Assembly: GCF_027497995.1 (NCBI RefSeq)
Contig: NZ_JAODBT010000003.1
Span: 62,001-126,000, forward strand
Length of the DNA: 64,000 nt
Direction of reading: 5' to 3'
Origin: Stenotrophomonas sp. Iso1
GTDB taxonomy: Bacteria; Pseudomonadota; Gammaproteobacteria; Xanthomonadales; Xanthomonadaceae
Shown: positions 55,529 through 64,000 of the stretch, piece after piece
Layout of the letters: each line of letters begins with the position of its first letter
How positions within the stretch are numbered: the stretch's first letter is position 1
Made by a program: the position numbers and the translations under genes
Notes under the pieces: model-generated
The model's input: only the letters and a program-made list of their open reading frames with translations
Databases searched by the model: none
What the model was told of the DNA's origin: nothing

Positions 55529-58233
55529 GCGGACGCTTCCTCATTGTTGTTCTGGATGGCCGCTGCGCGGCGCGGTGGTGCCGGCGCCAGCCAGCCCACC
55601 AAGGTGCACAACAGGCCGTAGGCGATGAATGCGCCAATGCCGAGCAGATCGCCCAGATTGCTGCGATCGACCAGCAACAGCTTGGCCAGCACCACGCCCA
55701 TCAAGATCGCACCCGCCAGCCACAAGCCCCACTGGCCACGGCGCGAGCCGGATACCCAACCGATCACGCCGAGCAAGCTCCACACCACGGTCAAACTGGT
55801 CTGCGCCAACTGGGTACCCAGCAGCGTGTCATTCCACGGTTCACCGCCCCAGTGATGCACGGCACGCAATGTCATCACCGTGACCAGCACCAATGCGGCC
55901 ACTGCCATGCCCACCAACTGCATGGGTGGGATGTGCGCACTGCGCCCTTCCCACAATCGCATCGCGGCCAACACCAGCACGGCGATCTCGGCCAGCTCCA
56001 GTGGATTGAACAGCACGATCCACGGCAGCGGCGAAGCACTGCCCGCACTCGCCAACGAGGTAAGCCACCACAATCCCAGCACACCGAATACCACCGCCTG
56101 CAACGCCGCGCGGTAGCGATCAAATGCCGCACCCAACGGCTGCGACAGCCACGTCCAGCGACGCATCGACAGCACCGCCAGCAACAGCCACGGCAGTGCC
56201 AGCAGCAAGCCAACCCAACCTTCGGCAAGCGTGAAGCGATCACCGACATGCCAAGCCAGCAGCGACAGCACTGTTGGCCACAGCAACAGCCACGCCAACT
56301 GCGCCAGCCCGGCAATCGCGCCGCTACCGGCACGCAGGCACAACAGGCTGCGCATGCCCAGCACCGCAAACAACGGCCACGCCCACACACCATGGCCGGC
56401 AAACGGCTGGCCATATTCGGACACCTGCAGGAACGCCAACGGGAACGCCAGCACCAGGCAGCCCAGCGTGGTCAGTGACAATGCCAATGCCGGCGCGCGG
56501 CGCTGCACTTCGGCCGCCAGCCAGCCGGTCACGCCCAACATCACCAGCACGGCATGCAGACGGCTGCCGTGCGTGACAAAGTCGCCGATCTCCATGGTGA
56601 GGTTGCCCAGCCACCAAGCCAGGCCCCATACATAGGCAATGGTGGCGACCTGCACTTTGCCGGCGCCGCGATACAGCCATGCCGTGGCGAAACCGGCCAA
56701 CGCGATCAACAACGCGCCCATGAACGCTGCATTGGCGACCGCCATCTCCGCCTGCCCTATCGCGCTACTGCCGATCAACAACGCCACTGCAGCAGCCAGT
56801 TGCAGGCCGATACCGCTCCAGCGCGCGAGGCGACGGTCCTGCATCAGGCCCAGCCAAACCAGCCCGGCACCTTCCAGCGCAAACACCGATGCGGTGGCGC
56901 GCGCCGACAAGGCCAACGGCACTGCAAGCGTGGCGAAGCCCACCGCGAGGATGGCGTAACCGCGCGCCAGTACATCCAGCCGCTCTTTGTTGATCAAGGC
57001 ACGTGCCAATACCGCATACAACACGGCCACGCCCAACGCGCACAGCGCCAGCGGCATACGTTCGCCCTGCAGCAGGCCCGCCTGCAGCGAGAACGCAATC
57101 AGCGGCGTGCCGAACAACAGGCAACCGTCAATGCGTGCGCTACCCGGTGTGGCCACCTTGCGTGCGTACAACAACGGCAATAGCAGGTAAAACACGAAGA
57201 ACAACACCAGGAACGGCTCGGTGCTGTTGAACTTGGCCGGCGAGTAATCCATCACGCCCCATGCCGTACCAATGCCCCAGGTAAACGCGAAGCCCAGCAG
57301 GTTGAGAATGCGCCACGGTCTTACCCACGCAATGGCAAAGATGCCGGCATTGAGCAGCGCGTAGTACGAGAACAGACCGACATGATTGCCGCTATTGCTG
57401 GACAGCCAGATCGGCGCCATGAAACCGGCCAGCACGCCGAGGATGGCCAAGGTGCGCGATTCCTGCAGCACCGCCATCACCGACAACCCGGCAATCAGCA
57501 CGATGCTGATCGCGAATGCCGGTCCAGCATCGATCACGCCGTAGTTCTTGAACGCGGCGAACACGGTCAGCAGCAACACGCCAATGGCGCCGCCCTGCAG
57601 TGCCAGAGCGAAGGTGCGGTGGCTCTCACGCTTGCGCCAGGCAAACACCAGTCCGGCCAATGCGGCGGCGCTGATCGCGGCCAGGCGGAACTCGATGGGC
57701 ATACTCAGCCAGCCCTGATCGCTGGCGTACTTCAGCAGCGCCGCGACACCGGCCAGCAGCACCAGCATGCCCACCTTGACCGGCACGTTGCCGCTGGTGA
57801 ACCACTGTTTGACGTGTTCGATACCGCGCTCGATGAGATTCGGCTCGACCGGCGCGGGCGGTGCCCATTCCTGCGGTGGATACTGCCTGGGAGCCGGTTC
57901 GGCACGGGCGACCACCGGCCGGGTTGGCTCTGGCAGCGGAGGCGGCGCGTTGACAGGCACTGAAGGCGCCGCCGGCGTCGGCGCCTGCTTATCCTCAAAT
58001 GCAGGCCGGGGCGTCACTGGCGCAGTGCGGAATACCGGTTCTCGTTCGGCAAGCGGCGGTGCGGCGGCCTCGGCTTGCTCGGCATTGCGCGGGGAATGTG
58101 CAGCGGCTGCTTCCAATAGGGATACCCGCCGCTTCAGCGATGCCACCTGTAACAGGGCCATCACCAGCAGCACCGGCACCACCAGCACCACGGCCAGCAG
58201 CAGCAATCCCCAAAACACCAACGTGTCGTCCAT
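55525..58233 (-). CDS. DUF2339 family polytopic membrane protein
   Basis: Very hydrophobic protein of 902 aa. It begins with one membrane helix and a short coiled part (ALLQVASLKRRVSLLEAAAA), then a Pro-rich linker (about 50-125), then some 24 membrane segments to the end. DUF2339 members often carry this layout. It is encoded just upstream of the DUF3999 gene with an ATGA overlap and about 260 bp downstream of gapA, past a terminator. Function unknown. Confidence 0.87.
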   Translation of the reverse strand: MDDTLVFWGLLLLAVVLVVPVLLVMALLQVASLKRRVSLLEAAAAHSPRNAEQAEAAAPPLAEREPVFRTAPVTPRPAFEDKQAPTPAAPSVPVNAPPPLPEPTRPVVARAEPAPRQYPPQEWAPPAPVEPNLIERGIEHVKQWFTSGNVPVKVGMLVLLAGVAALLKYASDQGWLSMPIEFRLAAISAAALAGLVFAWRKRESHRTFALALQGGAIGVLLLTVFAAFKNYGVIDAGPAFAISIVLIAGLSVMAVLQESRTLAILGVLAGFMAPIWLSSNSGNHVGLFSYYALLNAGIFAIAWVRPWRILNLLGFAFTWGIGTAWGVMDYSPAKFNSTEPFLVLFFVFYLLLPLLYARKVATPGSARIDGCLLFGTPLIAFSLQAGLLQGERMPLALCALGVAVLYAVLARALINKERLDVLARGYAILAVGFATLAVPLALSARATASVFALEGAGLVWLGLMQDRRLARWSGIGLQLAAAVALLIGSSAIGQAEMAVANAAFMGALLIALAGFATAWLYRGAGKVQVATIAYVWGLAWWLGNLTMEIGDFVTHGSRLHAVLVMLGVTGWLAAEVQRRAPALALSLTTLGCLVLAFPLAFLQVSEYGQPFAGHGVWAWPLFAVLGMRSLLCLRAGSGAIAGLAQLAWLLLWPTVLSLLAWHVGDRFTLAEGWVGLLLALPWLLLAVLSMRRWTWLSQPLGAAFDRYRAALQAVVFGVLGLWWLTSLASAGSASPLPWIVLFNPLELAEIAVLVLAAMRLWEGRSAHIPPMQLVGMAVAALVLVTVMTLRAVHHWGGEPWNDTLLGTQLAQTSLTVVWSLLGVIGWVSGSRRGQWGLWLAGAILMGVVLAKLLLVDRSNLGDLLGIGAFIAYGLLCTLVGWLAPAPPRRAAAIQNNNEEASA

Positions 58234-58441
58234 TTGCCGTCCTTGTCCCCATCGGGGTGCCGCACCACCTTATCCACGCGCGATGGAAACGCAAGATGCC
58301 GTAAAGGTTGCTGGGGGCGTTTGCAGTGCCGGCCGAAGCTCGGCAGGCTTTTGCCGACAGGGCCCAGCCACGCCTGGCACCGCCCTGCCGGCTAAACGGC
58401 GGCGTTGTGGCCTGCTTCCTGTTGACGGCTACCCGGGGAAA

Positions 58442-58469
58442 AGAAAAGGGCGCCCTCAAGGCGCCCTTT
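58442..58469 (-). terminator. Terminator of gapA
   Basis: Minus strand: AAAGGGCGCC-TTGAG-GGCGCCCTTTTCTTTTCC. Perfect 10-bp stem and T-rich tail, 23 bp after the gapA stop. Confidence 0.9.
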
Positions 58470-58491
58470 CTTCACTCACGCAACCTGCGAA

Positions 58492-61286
<2,795 letters not shown>

Positions 61287-61345
61287 GCCGAGCTGCCGAT
61301 GAAGGGCTGCGGCGCTTCATCGGCGGCATTCGTACCGCACGTGGT

Positions 61346-61975
61346 TTAGCGCAGGCCGCCCTGGCTGCGCACCCGGGCTTCGCCTTTCACCACTTCGAAG
61401 GTGAAGGCGTACAGCAACGTCACCGGCACGTCCTCCACCCGCACCGCACCCGTACAGTCGCCCTGTGCGATGGGTTCGCTGCCGGGGGAGAAATGACAGA
61501 TGGCTGCCGGCCGGAACGTCCACTGCGTTGCTGCTGCAATCGATGCCTGCAACAGAGAAGCGTGCTCCAGCTCGCGCCCGGCCACACAGTTGGCGTGTTC
61601 CAGCAGCGGCTCCACCCGCTCGACGCCGCCATCCGCCGCAACGATCACGCGGACGCAAAGCGTTGTCGGCGGCAAGGTCTGCCGCACGTAGTCTGCGGGC
61701 ATGACCGGTGGCGACGACTGCACCGGCTCAGGCATGCGAAAGGTTTCGCTCGCCGCCAGCGTGTACGCCTGGATAGCCCCCGCAGCACCGCCGCCACTCT
61801 CTGGCGTGAGCAGACGGTGGCCAACGTTGTAGCGGTTGTCGGGCTCTTCGATTACCGGCGTCGTGGCCACGCACCCTGCCAACGCCGCAATAAAAACCAC
61901 TGCACATCCAATACGGGCGCCACACCATCCAGCACAACGGCCGGATGGCGAACGCCAATGTGGCGTCCAGATCAA
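61346..61975 (-). CDS. Lipoprotein with TonB-C-like region, third gene of the blaI operon
   Basis: 209 aa. Lipobox AALAGC near residue 35, then a spacer and a domain resembling the TonB C-terminal fold (LCVRVIVAADGGVERVEPL ... AATQWTFRPA), with four further Cys. It starts at TTG 61975, which overlaps the stop of the M56 gene in TTGA, so it is translationally coupled to it. I do not recognise a characterised family. The lipoprotein would face the periplasm. Confidence 0.72.
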   Translation of the reverse strand: MIWTPHWRSPSGRCAGWCGARIGCAVVFIAALAGCVATTPVIEEPDNRYNVGHRLLTPESGGGAAGAIQAYTLAASETFRMPEPVQSSPPVMPADYVRQTLPPTTLCVRVIVAADGGVERVEPLLEHANCVAGRELEHASLLQASIAAATQWTFRPAAICHFSPGSEPIAQGDCTGAVRVEDVPVTLLYAFTFEVVKGEARVRSQGGLR

Positions 61976-63549
61976 GACGTCACTTCCGATGTTTCAGTCT
62001 CGGTCTTGTCCATGTCGAAACGCACCGGCACCCGTACCTGCCCGGCCACCGCCTCGCCATTTTTGCTGCCGGGATTCAATGTCCAGCCACGCGCGGCTTC
62101 CACCGCAGCGGCGTCCAGATCGGCATGACCGGAACTGCTGTCGACCACTACACCGGTCACCGCGCCATCGGCAGCCACATTGATCTTCAACCACACTTCG
62201 CCGGTATGCATGCTGGGCGGATAGCGCGGCGGCGACATCGTCGCGAAGCTGGGAATGCTGGCTGGCGTTGTTTGCGGCTCAACCGAGATGCGTCCCTTGC
62301 CTGCAGTGGCGTTCTGGTTGGCGGAAGCGGCCAGCGACACCTGCAACTCAACGTCCAGCACCGAGCGACCATCAGCCGTGGACACCTTCACCCCGGCAGG
62401 CGTGTCGGCAGCAATCAGCAGAATGGGGCGTGACGCCACAACGCCATCGGCCTTCAATTCGCCGCTCAAACGCAGCTGTCCGGCGTCGGCAGACTCCAGC
62501 GTGAACTCCGCATTCCAGGTCACACCTTTGCCCGACTGCAGGGCGAAAGCGAACGGCTTGCCGGCATGTTCGCGGATCTGGAACTGCTGGCGTTCACCGT
62601 CTGCATTCACCTCAAGTGCTACCGCGTACAACGCGCCTACGGAAGCAACCTCCTGCGTGGCCGGCTGTGCTGCCCATGCCGCGTAACCCAGTCCGCACGA
62701 CATACCCAACGACACCATCACCATCGTCAACCACTGCTTTTTTCCGGGAACCGGACGCTTCAACATGGCAATACGCTCCTTCAATGGATGCGGGCTCTGC
62801 CAGTGGCAACCCACTGGCAATGGGGACAATGCCAAGCCGGTCTTGAGCATGGCGTTGCCATAACTACGACGCGCGCCGCCCATGCGGGCGACAACGCGTT
62901 CATCGCATGACAGCTCCTGGTCGTCACGGCAACGGCGCAGGGCAAACGGCAACAACGGATTGAACCAATGGATGCACTGCATCAGTGCCAGCAGTGCGTT
63001 GACGACGATGTCACCCCGGCGCACGTGCAGTTGCTCATGCAGCAGCACCAGTTGTTGTTCCTGTGGCGTGTAACGTTGCTCGAAGCCCGCAGGCAGCACG
63101 ATCCGCGGCCGCCACACCTGCATAACCGCCGGCAGGCCAAGCACTGCCTGCGCCTGCCAGAAACCATCGGCACGCCGCTCGACGCGCCCGAGACCTCGCA
63201 CGAAACGGCGTTGCTGGCGAATCAATCCCGCCCCCATCACCAACGCACCGCAGGCCCAGATGCCGACCAACAACAATGGCCACATTGGCAATGACTGCAG
63301 AGGCTCCACCATTGCCGTACCAATGCTTGGCGATTTACCGGCGACGTGCATCGCGGTGACGACCACACGCGGCGCAGGCAACAGCACCGCAACTGCCGCC
63401 ACCGGCACCGCCAACCACAGCAGATACGCAGCGCTGGCCCCCAACCAGTGACGCACCGGCCGGCGCAGCAACATCACCAAAGCCATCGCCGCACTGGAGG
63501 CCAAGGCGGTCATCAACAACGTCTTGAGGAGTTCAGTGCTGCTCATCAT
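61972..63549 (-). CDS. BlaR1-like M56 metallopeptidase sensor with C-terminal TonB domain
   Basis: 525 aa. Membrane segments at about 10-28, 38-57 and 92-112, then a cytoplasmic zinc peptidase domain with His171-Glu-x-x-His175 (LLHEQLHVRRGD) and downstream SCDERVVARMGG, a further helix (near 305-325) and a periplasmic part. Instead of a penicillin-binding sensor, the C-terminus has a TonB-type domain (PPRYPPSMHTGEVWLKINVAADGAVTGVVV). It should cleave the BlaI-like repressor encoded just upstream when induced. Start ATG 63549 (or the next codon) overlaps the blaI stop. Confidence 0.88.
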   Translation of the reverse strand: MMSSTELLKTLLMTALASSAAMALVMLLRRPVRHWLGASAAYLLWLAVPVAAVAVLLPAPRVVVTAMHVAGKSPSIGTAMVEPLQSLPMWPLLLVGIWACGALVMGAGLIRQQRRFVRGLGRVERRADGFWQAQAVLGLPAVMQVWRPRIVLPAGFEQRYTPQEQQLVLLHEQLHVRRGDIVVNALLALMQCIHWFNPLLPFALRRCRDDQELSCDERVVARMGGARRSYGNAMLKTGLALSPLPVGCHWQSPHPLKERIAMLKRPVPGKKQWLTMVMVSLGMSCGLGYAAWAAQPATQEVASVGALYAVALEVNADGERQQFQIREHAGKPFAFALQSGKGVTWNAEFTLESADAGQLRLSGELKADGVVASRPILLIAADTPAGVKVSTADGRSVLDVELQVSLAASANQNATAGKGRISVEPQTTPASIPSFATMSPPRYPPSMHTGEVWLKINVAADGAVTGVVVDSSSGHADLDAAAVEAARGWTLNPGSKNGEAVAGQVRVPVRFDMDKTETETSEVTS

Positions 63550-63907
63550 CAAGCCCCTCCAGCAGTTTGCGCAGCTCGGCCACATCATCGCGTGTGAGCT
63601 TTTGATGTTGGCTGAAATGCGCCACCAGTGGCGCGACACGCCCATCGAAAAGACGGTCGATCAAACTGCTGCTTTCCTCCAGCACCCAGGCATCACGCTC
63701 GACCAGCGGCGAGTACAGATAGCGACGGCCCTCCTTCTCCGCGCCAATCGCCTCCTTGTTGAGCAAGCGATTGAGCAGGGTCTTGACCGTGGCCTCCGCC
63801 CAGTCATTGCCGCGTGGCAAACGCGCCATCACCTCGTCGGCGGACAGCGGGTGCTGTCCCCACAGGACTTGCATCACGACGGCTTCGGCTTCACTGATCT
63901 GGATCAT
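63533..63907 (-). CDS. blaI: BlaI/MecI-family transcriptional repressor
   Basis: Winged-helix repressor of 124 aa: MIQISEAEAVVMQVLWGQHPLSADEV, recognition helix ATVKTLLNRLLNKEAIGAEKEGRRYLYSPLV and a C-terminal dimerisation region. The usual protease site between the domains (Asn-Phe in staphylococcal BlaI) is not evident. First gene of a three-gene operon behind two TTAC-N4-GTAA operators. No beta-lactamase gene is visible in the window. Confidence 0.92.
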   Translation of the reverse strand: MIQISEAEAVVMQVLWGQHPLSADEVMARLPRGNDWAEATVKTLLNRLLNKEAIGAEKEGRRYLYSPLVERDAWVLEESSSLIDRLFDGRVAPLVAHFSQHQKLTRDDVAELRKLLEGLDDEQH

Positions 63908-63910
63908 CGT

Positions 63911-63944
63911 TTACGCCTGTAATTTTTTGCGATTACATAAGTAA
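63911..63944. promoter_or_regulatory. Twin BlaI-type operators
   Basis: TTAC-GCCT-GTAA (63911-63922) and TTAC-ATAA-GTAA (63933-63944) are perfect inverted repeats whose centres lie 22 bp apart, two helical turns. The nearer one touches the blaI start codon region. BlaI/MecI dimers bind TACA/TGTA-type palindromes in pairs. Confidence 0.65.
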
Positions 63945-64000
63945 ACAATCGCACTGTCAAGTGCCTGCACAAGGGCTCAATGTGCCCCGTGCTGTAATGC

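Overview
The window is 64 kb of chromosome from a gammaproteobacterium of the Xanthomonadaceae (Lysobacteraceae), most likely Stenotrophomonas or a close relative. The signs are the order pilSR-pilB-pilA-pilA-pilC-pilD-coaE followed by a ColRS/VgrRS-type two-component system, a CysNC fusion, an EstA-type autotransporter esterase, and short GTAG/GTC hairpin repeats of the kind described as SMAG elements in Stenotrophomonas maltophilia. No phage, IS element, CRISPR array or rRNA is visible. Most genes are core genes; the accessory flavour lies in small peptides, regulatory sites and repeats.

Layout. 1-7.3 kb: type IV pilus genes (end of pilS, pilR, pilB, two pilins each behind a sigma-54 promoter, pilC, pilD), then coaE. 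8.1-11.1 kb: an unlisted 59-residue double-glycine leader peptide convergent with a colS/colR-like sensor pair, and a secreted hypothetical protein. 11.3-14.4 kb: a RimK-like ligase, tRNA-Gly(CCC) and a GDSL autotransporter. 14.6-25 kb: housekeeping genes (thiS, thiG, trmB, an SLC13 permease, a Rieske protein, a FAH hydrolase, mscL, an M28 peptidase, an rRNA methylase and an alanine/sodium symporter). 25-29.8 kb: a GNAT gene coupled to an RND pump and its lipoprotein adaptor. 29.8-30.5 kb: a repeat locus with a 26-unit hexamer array held between inverted REP-like repeats.

30.5-37.9 kb and 42.5-46.1 kb hold essentially the whole assimilatory sulfate pathway: divergent cysD-cysNC and cysJ-cysI-cysH, then cysB divergent from cysG-cysK, with a LysR-type palindrome between cysB and cysG. 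Between the two blocks lie a BLUF photoreceptor, a copper-type TonB receptor with a His/Met-rich DUF2946 partner, an alpha/beta hydrolase and a small hypothetical protein. 46.3-64 kb: a macrodomain protein, an M1 peptidase, a lower-glycolysis cluster (class I aldolase, pyk, a HAD phosphatase, pgk, gapA), the DUF3999/DUF2339 pair, ompW behind a perfect FNR box, a secreted S1/P1 nuclease, and a BlaI - BlaR1/TonB - lipoprotein operon behind twin operators.

The least explained items are the orphan double-glycine peptide at 8.27 kb with its nested upstream palindromes, the hexamer array inside a REP inverted repeat, and the BlaI/M56-TonB/lipoprotein operon with no beta-lactamase in view. All functions are assigned from sequence reading alone, without database searches.
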